8,543 bases of DNA from Gammaproteobacteria bacterium (GTDB taxonomy: Bacteria; Pseudomonadota; Gammaproteobacteria; SZUA-229). The notes under the pieces are model-generated. The model did no database searches, was not told where the DNA came from, and saw nothing but the letters and a program-made list of their open reading frames with translations. A program made the position numbers and the translations under genes. The DNA lies in NCBI GenBank assembly GCA_026197015.1, contig JAPHRB010000070.1, positions 1-8,543 on the forward strand, written 5' to 3'. This document shows positions 1 through 5,855 of the stretch, piece by piece; positions within the stretch are counted from its first letter, which is position 1; each line of letters opens with the position of its first letter.

Positions 1-473
1 ATATATTGAGCTTCTTTGTCTTTTTGACGCGCTGCTTTTAAAAACCAGTTGGCAGCGGTGTTAAAATTACGTTTAACTCCAACACCCTTAAGGTGCATTT
101 GACCGATCAATGTCTGAGCGCCCGTGTGATTCTGTTTGGCGGCTTTTAGTATCCATTCCGCTGCTTCGCTGGAGTCTTTTCGTTGGCCTTTCTGCTCAAG
201 ATACATCTTGCCAACACTAAACTGTGCCTCAGCATTGCCTTTTTCGGCTAATGGAAACCACAACATTAAAGCCGTAGCAAAATCATTTTTTTCATAAGCC
301 TCATTAGCTTTTTCGAAATCTGTCGGTTTTGTATCTTTTTTAGCTTTTATGGCAGAGGTGGCGTTTCTATCAGCATTAGGAGTGGCAGAGAAACTGGTAC
401 TTGTAACCGCTGATGCAGTTGAAAAGTTAAGTATAAAAGTTAAGAAAATCAGTCGAGTAATAACAGTTGTCAT
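1..473 (-). CDS. Secreted Sel1-repeat (TPR-like) protein, C-terminus cut by window edge
   Basis: The reading frame starts at the ATG at 473-471 and stays open for 157 codons to the left edge, so the C-terminus is missing. Residues 1-22 form a signal peptide: a short basic start, a hydrophobic core (LIFLTFILNF) and a likely cut after ASA. A Ser/Thr/Lys-rich linker follows to about residue 50. Sel1-type helical repeats come next: a half repeat near 55-80, one beginning AEAQFSVGKMYL (81-115), a second beginning TGAQTLIGQMHLKGVGV (117-150), and the start of a third. The pattern of small residues (AxxxLGxMYxxG, then AxxWxxKAA) is characteristic. Sel1 repeats build solenoids that bind other proteins; export suggests a periplasmic scaffold, but no partner can be named. 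It is transcribed in the same direction as the upstream thioredoxin-like gene but is separated from it by a probable terminator and its own promoter. No clear Shine-Dalgarno precedes the ATG. Confidence 0.85.
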   Translation of the reverse strand, partial: MTTVITRLIFLTFILNFSTASAVTSTSFSATPNADRNATSAIKAKKDTKPTDFEKANEAYEKNDFATALMLWFPLAEKGNAEAQFSVGKMYLEQKGQRKDSSEAAEWILKAAKQNHTGAQTLIGQMHLKGVGVKRNFNTAANWFLKAARQKDKEAQY

Positions 474-509
474 AATTGGTTTTTTTTGGTTTTTGTGATG
501 CCCTAACCT

Positions 510-538
510 AGTATAGAAAACAATCAGAGACTTTTCAG
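510..538 (-). promoter_or_regulatory. Candidate sigma70 promoter for the Sel1-repeat gene
   Basis: On the minus strand a -35-like CTGAAA (538-533, 4 of 6 consensus bases) is followed after 17 bp by TATACT (515-510, 5 of 6), about 37 bp upstream of the ATG at 473. It lies just downstream of the probable terminator of the preceding gene, which fits a separate transcription unit. Found by eye only. Confidence 0.4.
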
Positions 539-568
539 GTAAATTGAGTAAGGCGTTTGAGACGCTGC

Positions 569-600
569 AAAAAGTACCGGTCAGATGAGAATTGACAGGT
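569..600 (-). terminator. Probable intrinsic terminator of the thioredoxin-like gene
   Basis: Read on the minus strand, ACCTGTCA (600-593) pairs with TGACCGGT (583-576) with one internal mismatch and a 9-nt loop. After two bases it is followed by five Ts (573-569). It begins immediately after the TAA of the thioredoxin-like gene at 604-602. The stem is modest, so termination may be partial. Confidence 0.45.
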
Positions 601-601
601 T

Positions 602-952
602 TTAATGACAGCAATGTTCATCAATAAATTCACGTATAAAATCAGGGGGTTTGGCGCCACTAAAACGACCCGCTTCCTCACCATTGATAAATAGAATTAA
701 AGTTGGAAAACCACGTACTTTGTAATGGCCGGCTAATTTCATATTATCACCTTCGTCAACTTCGACTTTAGCGATTGACAGTGTGTCGTGGAATTCAGCT
801 GCAATTTTTTCCAGTATTGGTGTTATAACCCGACATGGTGAGCACCACTCTGCCCATAAATCTACTAAAACGGGTTTCTGGTGTGATGCTTCTATTACCA
901 GTTTTTCAAATGTATCGAGGTCAGCATTAAAAATATTATTAAGTTTGTGCAT
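602..952 (-). CDS. Cytoplasmic thioredoxin-like protein (WCSPC active site)
   Basis: The product is 116 residues, close to the 105-110 of classical thioredoxins, with the whole thioredoxin fold. The active site is W36-C37-S38-P39-C40, a CSPC variant of the usual CGPC. The buried acid D31 and the cis-proline in GFPTL (P83) are in the expected places. No signal peptide is visible, so a cytoplasmic dithiol/disulfide reductase is expected. The C-terminus is unusual: it ends EHCCH, adding two adjacent cysteines and a histidine beyond the normal last helix. The ATG (952-950) shares its A with the TAA of the upstream barrel gene (TAATG), which points to translational coupling. A probable terminator follows. 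CSPC motifs also occur in YbbN-like co-chaperones, but this protein lacks their C-terminal TPR extension. The fold is clear; whether it is a general thioredoxin or a specialised one is not. Confidence 0.92.
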   Translation of the reverse strand: MHKLNNIFNADLDTFEKLVIEASHQKPVLVDLWAEWCSPCRVITPILEKIAAEFHDTLSIAKVEVDEGDNMKLAGHYKVRGFPTLILFINGEEAGRFSGAKPPDFIREFIDEHCCH

Positions 953-1866
953 TAAAATCTGTGTAAATAACTAAGTTGAGCAATTATACCATTATAGTCA
1001 GCGTCAGTGCTGTCACTGGTTGAGTAATAAAATACAGAGGCATCAATAGACTGATGGCTGCTTAAAGCGAAATTGTCACCAATCTGCAGAGTAATAGCAG
1101 TAGTGTCTAATTGATAAACAAAGCCGTTTTGAAACGCATCGTCAACACGTAACGGTCCTGCGGATGGTTCATTTGGTAAATGATGGGACTGAAATTGTGT
1201 GTTTGAGCTGCTTTTGCCAGTGACAGCGGCTGTTTTTGTAGTAGCGGTGCTTGTGTCGGTGGTAGAGGTGGCAACATTGCCGTCATTGTAGCCAAGTGTT
1301 ATATAAAGTGTATTGTGCTGGTGTGTTTTAAAGTCAAAGTTAAAATAAATACGGTAGTTATCTATATCGAACTCATCTGCTTCGGCTTGAAAATTCTCAT
1401 AAAGTAGACCACTTCGAAAATTTATACGATCGTTAATTCTTTTTCCCATGCCTATTTCAAAGGTAAAACCGTCGCTATCACGTAATGAACTCTGATAGTT
1501 TACAAGGCTGTACTCCAGAGAGACGTGATACCAGGGGGCAGTATATCCATGGTCAGGTTTTATCTGGTAATCTGCTTTAATAGTAGCCAATATATTTGAT
1601 AACTTATCGAAGTCCTGATACTGGTATGCATCAACAGATGTGCTAAGAATAATGAGGCTTTCGTGTAAGTGATGGAGGCGGTAATCTGCGCTCAATCCAA
1701 GATTGGCAATCGTGTCACTTACGATATCTTGCTGTAAAGTTGCTCGTGCGATGTTGTCATCATAAAGTACCCCTGCATTTAAGTTAAAACTATAGGGTGT
1801 CTCTGTAGCATGCGAGAGAGTAGAGTAGAGGAATAGTAGTAAGAAAAATTTTAGTCTTTTTATCAT
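952..1866 (-). CDS. Outer-membrane beta-barrel protein of unknown function
   Basis: The 304-residue product begins with a Sec signal peptide (MIKRLKFFLLLFLYSTLSHA, likely cut after A20). It continues as alternating amphipathic strands rich in Tyr, Phe and Asn, with short Asp/Ser turns. It ends in YLHRF, with Phe as the final residue, as in proteins inserted by the BAM machinery. The mature start (FNLNAGVLYDDNIARA) resembles the opening strand of many uncharacterised proteobacterial barrels with a YDDNI motif, including surface-lipoprotein-assembly-modifier-like and capsule or polysaccharide-associated ones; I infer no substrate. A Thr/Ser-rich segment at about 200-223 probably forms a loop. 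The gene is co-translated with the thioredoxin-like gene (1-bp overlap) and is divergent from the FecR-domain gene, with 72 bp between the starts. A weak GGAT-type ribosome site precedes the ATG. Confidence 0.8.
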   Translation of the reverse strand: MIKRLKFFLLLFLYSTLSHATETPYSFNLNAGVLYDDNIARATLQQDIVSDTIANLGLSADYRLHHLHESLIILSTSVDAYQYQDFDKLSNILATIKADYQIKPDHGYTAPWYHVSLEYSLVNYQSSLRDSDGFTFEIGMGKRINDRINFRSGLLYENFQAEADEFDIDNYRIYFNFDFKTHQHNTLYITLGYNDGNVATSTTDTSTATTKTAAVTGKSSSNTQFQSHHLPNEPSAGPLRVDDAFQNGFVYQLDTTAITLQIGDNFALSSHQSIDASVFYYSTSDSTDADYNGIIAQLSYLHRF

Positions 1867-1886
1867 TTAAATCACATCCATACTGA

Positions 1887-1915
1887 TTGAACTGATACTA
1901 CTATATAGTTAGAAT
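1887..1915 (+). promoter_or_regulatory. Candidate sigma70 promoter for the FecR-domain gene
   Basis: TTGAAC (1887-1892, 4 of 6) and TAGAAT (1910-1915, 5 of 6) are separated by exactly 17 bp. Transcription would begin near 1922, leaving a leader of about 17 nt that contains the ribosome site AGGGAA (1928-1933), five bases before the ATG at 1939. A 10-bp palindrome, ACTATATAGT (1900-1909), lies inside the spacer. No matching minus-strand promoter for the divergent barrel gene could be picked out. Confidence 0.45.
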
Positions 1916-1938
1916 AAAAAAAAATATAGGGAATACTT

Positions 1939-2655
1939 ATGAAAAATATCAGGGAATCTCGACGTGAATTTCTGCTTTCAGCTCTTTCAGCCGGTTTATA
2001 TGTAACAGGCTCTATGGGCATATTACAGCCTGTCTGGGCAATGGGTAAAATACCGAAACAGTTGCAGCCGGGCAAATCAATTTATGATTTATCAGGAGAC
2101 GTCAGTGTAGACGGTAAAGCTGCAACGGAAAATACGCCAATAAATGTCAATTCAACCGTCACAACGGGTGATAGTAGTCACGTTATATTTGTTGTGGGTA
2201 AAGATGCATTTGTATTACGTAGTAACAGCACAGTAAAAGTTGAAGGTAATTCGATAATTTCAGAGATTAGACTCATAAGTGGAAAATTATTGTCAGTTTT
2301 TGGTCGAAGGGCAGAAAAACAAAATCTATCACTAAAAACAACAACTGCTACGATTGGTATCAGGGGTACGGGTGTATACCTGGAGGCTGAAGAAAAACAA
2401 ACTTATATTTGCACCTGTTATGGTGTCGCGGATTTACAGGCTAATGCTGATAAAGCAAGCGCTGAAAGAGTAGAAACCAGACATCATGATGCGCCAAGAT
2501 TTATTTTAGCGGATCAAGCCGCGGGTAAAAATATTCAGCCTGCACCGGTTTATAATCATACAGATGATGAGCTTGCTGTCATTGAAGCACTCGTCGGTAG
2601 AGATGTGCCTTTTTCAAGTGCTGGTTATAGTTCACCACGTAAAACAAATTATTAA
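1939..2655 (+). CDS. Tat-exported FecR-domain protein
   Basis: The 238-residue protein has a twin-arginine signal, S7-R8-R9-E10-F11-L12-L13, then a hydrophobic segment and a likely cut after PVWA (34). Residues about 45-150 read as a FecR domain: PGKSIYDLSGDVSVDGK, a polar stretch with TVTTGDSSHVIF, then FVLRSNSTVKVEG, the SGKLLSVFG turn and the conserved KTTTATIGIRGTGVYLE. FecR domains are beta-rich periplasmic modules, first known from iron-citrate signalling and now seen in many envelope proteins. After the domain come C158-T159-C160-Y161-G162 and H182-H183, which could bind a metal or cofactor; Tat export of a folded protein would fit that, as inference. There is no anti-sigma N-terminal domain, no sigma factor gene nearby and no TonB receptor, so classical FecIRA regulation is unlikely. 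AGGGAA five bases upstream supports the start. It is divergent from the barrel gene. Confidence 0.88.
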   Translation: MKNIRESRREFLLSALSAGLYVTGSMGILQPVWAMGKIPKQLQPGKSIYDLSGDVSVDGKAATENTPINVNSTVTTGDSSHVIFVVGKDAFVLRSNSTVKVEGNSIISEIRLISGKLLSVFGRRAEKQNLSLKTTTATIGIRGTGVYLEAEEKQTYICTCYGVADLQANADKASAERVETRHHDAPRFILADQAAGKNIQPAPVYNHTDDELAVIEALVGRDVPFSSAGYSSPRKTNY

Positions 2656-2669
2656 ATTTAAAAATATTT

Positions 2670-2703
2670 AAGGACTTCTGAATTTAATAATTCAGAAGTC
2701 CTT
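2670..2703. terminator. Bidirectional intrinsic terminator between convergent genes
   Basis: A perfect 15-bp inverted repeat (2670-2684 with 2689-2703, core GGACTTCTGAA) has a 4-nt loop. On the plus strand it is followed by TTGTCTT. On the minus strand it is followed by AAATATTTTTAAATTT. It lies 15 bp after the FecR-domain gene and 10 bp after the flavoprotein gene, so it can end both transcripts. Confidence 0.9.
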
Positions 2704-2713
2704 TTGTCTTAAT

Positions 2714-4120
2714 TTACATGGCTTGTAATTCAAGCGGCCAATGTGTCTCATCAACATCAAGTTTAGATTTTAAATTATATAATGCAGCCTGTAGAGCCTC
2801 TTCAATAACCGGATGATAGAAAGGCATACGCAGCATTTGAAGCACAGTCATTTCCATTTCAATACACCAGCAAACAAGGTGTGCAAGATTTTCGCCTTTT
2901 ACACAAGCCATAGATGCACCAAGTAATTTGCCGGTTTTTTTATCTGCGTAAAGTCTTATAAGCCCGCGGTTTTTTCCCATAATTAAAGCGCGCCCTACGG
3001 GTGCCATGTTAATTTCACCAATGGCTGTACTGTTTTCATCAAGCTCAGATAATTTTGCGCCAACACTAACAATGTTTGGTTCGCAAAAAGTAATGGCTAA
3101 TGGTGTTTTAAGTTTAAAAGAAACGGGTTTATCTTGCATAATATTGTAACCCGCTACTCGTCCTTCAAAGCCGGCTTCATGTAAAATAGGCCTTTCTGCA
3201 TTGCAATCTCCAGCAATGTAAATTGAGCTATCACCAAGCTGCATTGTATGCGCATTAAAAACCGGTACGCCATTTTCTGAAAGTGCCAGACCAGTTGATT
3301 CCAGTTTGAGTTTGTCTATATTCGGACGACGTCCCATGCTGACAAATATTTTTTCAACTTCTACGCTTTTCTCGCCAGCACTGACCTGTAAGTTACCATT
3401 TTCAAGCAGGCTGATTTCAGCGGCATCACCTAACCATAACGGAAACTCTCGACCAATAATTTCTATAGCAGACTTGTTTACTTCTGCGTCATCAAGCCCA
3501 CTTATAATAGTTTGCTGGTCAATGCCGGTGACATCAACCCCCAGACGATGTAGTGACTGGCCAATCTCCAGGCCTATAACGCCAAGCCCGATAACGGCAA
3601 CTGATTTGGGCAGTTCTTCAAGTTCAAAAACGTCATCTGATGTTAAAATTTTATCAGCAAATGTTTCCCAGGATGAAGGAATAACTGGTCGTGAACCAGT
3701 AGCAATAACTATTCGTTTTGCTTTTATCTTATCCCCATCCTCGGTTTGCAGGGTGTTTGCATCAATAAAGTGTACGTGTGATTCAATTAATTTATCTTCA
3801 GGTAGTAAATCTATTGAATTAGAAAGCGTTCGATCAACGAAGGTGTCGCGTAAATCCTGTACATGTTCCATGGCGTCTTTTTCATTAATGCTTAAATGCT
3901 CTTCACCTTCAATGCCTTCACGCTCAAAAATAGTGCGACGGTGAAAATCTTCAGCTACCTGAATCATAACCTTGGAAGGCATGCAGCCAACGCGGGCACA
4001 TGTTGTGCCCAGTTCACCGCCGTCTATTAAAACAAAGTCATCGGTAAAGCGTTTAATTTGACTCATGCAGTACAGACCTGCACTGCCTGCTCCAATAATT
4101 GCAACTTCAACTTCTTTCAT
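2714..4120 (-). CDS. Dihydrolipoamide dehydrogenase-type FAD disulfide oxidoreductase
   Basis: The 468-residue product has the full class I pyridine-nucleotide disulfide oxidoreductase layout. The FAD-binding motif is GAGSAG (10-15). The redox pair is C41-ARVG-C46 followed by MPSK. IVIATGSRPVIP (137-148) closes the FAD domain, GLGVIG (178-183) is the NAD(P) site, and IYIAGDCN is the second FAD motif. In the C-terminal interface domain, H436-P-V-I-E-E441 gives the His-Glu catalytic dyad. The sequence type (TTCARVGCMPSK, no lipoyl domain) matches stand-alone dihydrolipoamide dehydrogenases annotated in many proteobacteria rather than the Lpd of 2-oxo acid dehydrogenase operons; no E1 or E2 gene is nearby. 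The disulfide substrate is therefore uncertain: dihydrolipoamide, a low-molecular-weight thiol or mercuric-reductase-like chemistry are alternatives, though no HMA domain or C-terminal Cys pair is present. AGGA eight bases before the ATG supports the start. It is last in its operon. Confidence 0.9.
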   Translation of the reverse strand: MKEVEVAIIGAGSAGLYCMSQIKRFTDDFVLIDGGELGTTCARVGCMPSKVMIQVAEDFHRRTIFEREGIEGEEHLSINEKDAMEHVQDLRDTFVDRTLSNSIDLLPEDKLIESHVHFIDANTLQTEDGDKIKAKRIVIATGSRPVIPSSWETFADKILTSDDVFELEELPKSVAVIGLGVIGLEIGQSLHRLGVDVTGIDQQTIISGLDDAEVNKSAIEIIGREFPLWLGDAAEISLLENGNLQVSAGEKSVEVEKIFVSMGRRPNIDKLKLESTGLALSENGVPVFNAHTMQLGDSSIYIAGDCNAERPILHEAGFEGRVAGYNIMQDKPVSFKLKTPLAITFCEPNIVSVGAKLSELDENSTAIGEINMAPVGRALIMGKNRGLIRLYADKKTGKLLGASMACVKGENLAHLVCWCIEMEMTVLQMLRMPFYHPVIEEALQAALYNLKSKLDVDETHWPLELQAM

Positions 4121-4166
4121 GAGCGTATTCCTGATTATGTGTTATATAGTGTAAATTGATGGTAAT

Positions 4167-4736
4167 TTAGTTTGAGTAAATATTAGTGATTATTTTCTGG
4201 TTTTCATCACGAAGCATTTCGCCATCGTATAGATTAAATTGGCCATTGTTCTTGTCCGCGAAATAAAGTTTTAAACTTTCAGCAATAATGGGAAATGCAA
4301 GCTTGTCCCATGGAATTTGTTGCTCAGTATATAAACCAGTTTCAAGGCTTTCAATTCCGGGTTTAGAGAAACCATCAACCAGTTCTCCTCTGTACATAAT
4401 ATATACCTGTGATATGTAGGGGATACTGATAGTGCAAAAAAGCTGGCTGTTTGAAATTTGAGCATTAGCCTCTTCAAATGTTTCTCTTTTGGCCGCTTCA
4501 AGTGTTGTTTCCTGGTTTTCCATAAAACCCGCCGGTAATGTCCATAAACCGTGGCGCGGTTCTATAGCTCGTTTACATAATAAAATTTTATCTTCATATT
4601 CGGCAATGTAGCCGGCAATAATTCGTGGGTTTTGATAGTGAACAAGATCGCAGGAACTACAGACATATCGAGGGCGGTTATCACCCTGTGGAATTTTGTG
4701 TTCGACCTTTTCACCGCAGTGACTGCAAAATTTCAT
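4167..4736 (-). CDS. Nudix hydrolase with N-terminal zinc ribbon (ADP-ribose/FAD pyrophosphatase-like)
   Basis: The 189-residue protein opens with a zinc ribbon, C4-x2-C7 and C26-x2-C29, then HYQNPRIIAGYI, which leads into a Nudix fold. The Nudix box occupies 70-92: G70, E76, R84-E85 and E88-E89 are all present, so the metal-binding residues are intact. Only the late Gly of the consensus is replaced (N91). The zinc ribbon joined directly to Nudix, with the KIPQGD and YQNP signatures, resembles the group containing plant NUDX23, an ADP-ribose/FAD pyrophosphatase. Hydrolysis of FAD or ADP-ribose is thus the best guess, but substrates in this superfamily cannot be read from the motif. The ATG lies within the ATGA overlap with the protease stop, and AAGGA eight bases upstream serves as ribosome site. 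The following gene encodes a flavoprotein, which makes a flavin link plausible. Confidence 0.88.
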   Translation of the reverse strand: MKFCSHCGEKVEHKIPQGDNRPRYVCSSCDLVHYQNPRIIAGYIAEYEDKILLCKRAIEPRHGLWTLPAGFMENQETTLEAAKRETFEEANAQISNSQLFCTISIPYISQVYIMYRGELVDGFSKPGIESLETGLYTEQQIPWDKLAFPIIAESLKLYFADKNNGQFNLYDGEMLRDENQKIITNIYSN

Positions 4737-5284
4737 TCTTTAAATCCTTCAGGATACTGTCTTAGAGTAAGTGTATTGCCGCGCTGGCTGAATTCAAGAT
4801 GTTTAAGAAAACTCATGCCGAGTAATATTTCATTGCTTTTATAACCCGGGTTTATAGTGGCTCTGACATTATGTAAGCTGATATCACCTAATGATACCGT
4901 TTCAAGTTTAGTCAGTTGAACATCAACTGCCCCGTTAGCTGTCCGGTAGGTTGCAGTTGGACCGGGTATTAAGTTTAACTTGCGCGATATAGATGCGGGA
5001 ATTGAAACATCAGTTGCCCCGGTGTCTAACATAAAAGTGACAGCCTGGTTGTTAATACTGCCATTAGCAACATAGTGCCCCATTCGGTTGCGTTGTAAAA
5101 CAAGCTCTTTTACATTACCCGCTAGAGATAGTGTCTGAACTGACTGGTTGGGATTGTTTTGTTTATCAATAATACCAGAGAAAAAGAATCCCATAATTGC
5201 AAAAATACCAAGCCACATCAAAGTGAGCATGATAGCGCCTATTTTTTTCTGCTCTTCCTGTGATGAATTAGTTGATGGTTGCAT
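4733..5284 (-). CDS. Membrane-anchored retropepsin-like aspartic protease (TIGR02281-type)
   Basis: The 183-residue protein has a polar N-terminal tail, one transmembrane segment (about 15-36, IGAIMLTLMWLGIFAIMGFFF) and a linker rich in Asn and Gln. A single retropepsin-like domain follows from about residue 58. The catalytic motif is D87-T88-G89-A90 in FMLDTGATDVSIP. Later come YRTANG, which resembles the flap, and ILLGMSFLKHLEF, the hydrophobic-hydrophobic-Gly turn. One Asp motif per chain means it must dimerise, as retroviral proteases do. With Lys-Lys on the N-terminal side, the domain most likely faces the periplasm. Such small clan AA proteins are common in proteobacteria, but their substrates are largely unknown. 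It is first in an operon with the Nudix and flavoprotein genes and overlaps the Nudix start by 4 bp. No Shine-Dalgarno is visible before the ATG; a later start at Met19 would destroy the membrane segment, so the first ATG is kept. Confidence 0.9.
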   Translation of the reverse strand: MQPSTNSSQEEQKKIGAIMLTLMWLGIFAIMGFFFSGIIDKQNNPNQSVQTLSLAGNVKELVLQRNRMGHYVANGSINNQAVTFMLDTGATDVSIPASISRKLNLIPGPTATYRTANGAVDVQLTKLETVSLGDISLHNVRATINPGYKSNEILLGMSFLKHLEFSQRGNTLTLRQYPEGFKE

Positions 5285-5323
5285 ATGCGTTTTGTATTAA
5301 AAAAAAGTATTTGTAAAGATAAG

Positions 5324-5344
5324 ACAATACTATCTGAATATTGT
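5324..5344. repeat. Short dyad in the divergent region before the PilZ gene
   Basis: ACAATA (5324-5329) and TATTGT (5339-5344) form an inverted repeat with a 9-bp gap, 15 bp before the PilZ ATG and in the 74-bp divergent region with the protease operon. The size and spacing would suit a dimeric repressor. In such an AT-rich stretch it could be chance. Confidence 0.25.
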
Positions 5345-5358
5345 TCTAAAATCAGTAA

Positions 5359-5724
5359 ATGGATAAATCTGTGAATAGACGTGAGCAATACCGATATATA
5401 AGGCATGACAAGCTATTTGTACAAATTTTAGCGGCCAATGAAAAAGTCGATGTAAAGAGTGTCAATGTGCTTTGTCATACCTGTGATGCCTCGATAAGCG
5501 GACTGAGGGTCGAGCTTGAAATAGAGTTAAGCATTAAGACTCTGGTGGATTTGTGGGTGGAGTTTGAAGGGCTTGAAGGCAAATTCTACTTGCGGGGGCA
5601 GGTCTGCTGGTGTTGCCAGTCAGAGAATGCCCAAGATCTATACCAGGTGGGAATCGAGTTAGAGAGTGCTTATGCAACAGATTACGATATATGGATAGAG
5701 TTATTAGAGAGTTTTTCTAATTGA
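5359..5724 (+). CDS. Single-domain PilZ protein with extra cysteines
   Basis: The 121-residue protein is almost entirely one PilZ domain. The arginine-rich N-terminus (R7-R8-E-Q-Y-R12-Y-I-R15) supplies the RxxxR motif, and D43-A-S45-I-S-G48 supplies the DxSxxG motif, the two cyclic-di-GMP contacts of the family. YQVGIELES near 105 is the usual final strand. Binding of cyclic-di-GMP is therefore expected, with an unknown downstream partner, as for other stand-alone PilZ adaptors. It is odd in carrying C39-H-T-C42 just before the ligand motif and C83-W-C85-C86 at the strand that normally reads as a VVW-like segment. An in-frame TAA sits immediately before the ATG, so the gene cannot start earlier. 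No Shine-Dalgarno precedes this ATG. The GTG at 5371 has GGA upstream and is an alternative that would remove only four residues. Confidence 0.85.
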   Translation: MDKSVNRREQYRYIRHDKLFVQILAANEKVDVKSVNVLCHTCDASISGLRVELEIELSIKTLVDLWVEFEGLEGKFYLRGQVCWCCQSENAQDLYQVGIELESAYATDYDIWIELLESFSN

Positions 5725-5826
5725 AAAATTAATAGAGATTCATTGTGGCAGGCGTAGAAATTCTGAAGTTGTTCATAAAATTGTAAATAACCTGTGATAT
5801 ATTTTCAAGTATATTTAAAAGTGCTT

Positions 5827-5832
5827 TATAGT
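5827..5832 (+). promoter_or_regulatory. Possible -10 element before the TTG-started gene
   Basis: TATAGT (5827-5832, 5 of 6) lies 23 bp before the TTG start in the 131-bp gap after the PilZ gene. No good -35 is found 16-18 bp upstream, so this is weak. Read-through from the PilZ gene is equally possible because no terminator hairpin was seen in the gap. Confidence 0.2.
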
Positions 5833-5842
5833 CACTGATTTC

Positions 5843-5848
5843 AGGGGA
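5843..5848 (+). promoter_or_regulatory. Ribosome binding site that decides the TTG start
   Basis: AGGGGA ends seven bases before the TTG at 5856, which is good spacing. An ATG at 5851 lies only two bases after the site and opens a frame of seven codons (MTCWIKK) that stops at once. The TTG is therefore preferred as the start of the long frame; a second TTG follows directly at 5859. Confidence 0.65.
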
Positions 5849-5855
5849 AAATGAC

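Noticed and set aside
783..974. 63-codon plus-strand frame
   Set aside because: It is a shadow of the thioredoxin-like gene, whose active site is clear on the other strand.
1872..2075. 67-codon minus-strand frame over the FecR-gene start
   Set aside because: It is antisense to the Tat signal region and covers the divergent promoter; no protein features.
1939..2655. Classical FecR anti-sigma regulator
   Set aside because: It lacks the N-terminal anti-sigma domain with its membrane helix, and no ECF sigma factor or TonB receptor gene is nearby.
3306..3944. 212-codon plus-strand open frame
   Set aside because: It lies wholly antisense to the flavoprotein gene, whose motifs are all intact; its product is Ser/Pro/Ile-rich with no recognisable domain.
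2714..4120. Mercuric reductase as the identity of the flavoprotein
   Set aside because: No N-terminal HMA domain, no C-terminal Cys-Cys pair and no mer genes; the His-Glu dyad fits a disulfide reductase.
4632..4844. 70-codon plus-strand frame
   Set aside because: It crosses the overlap of the protease and Nudix genes on the opposite strand; both of those have clear motifs.
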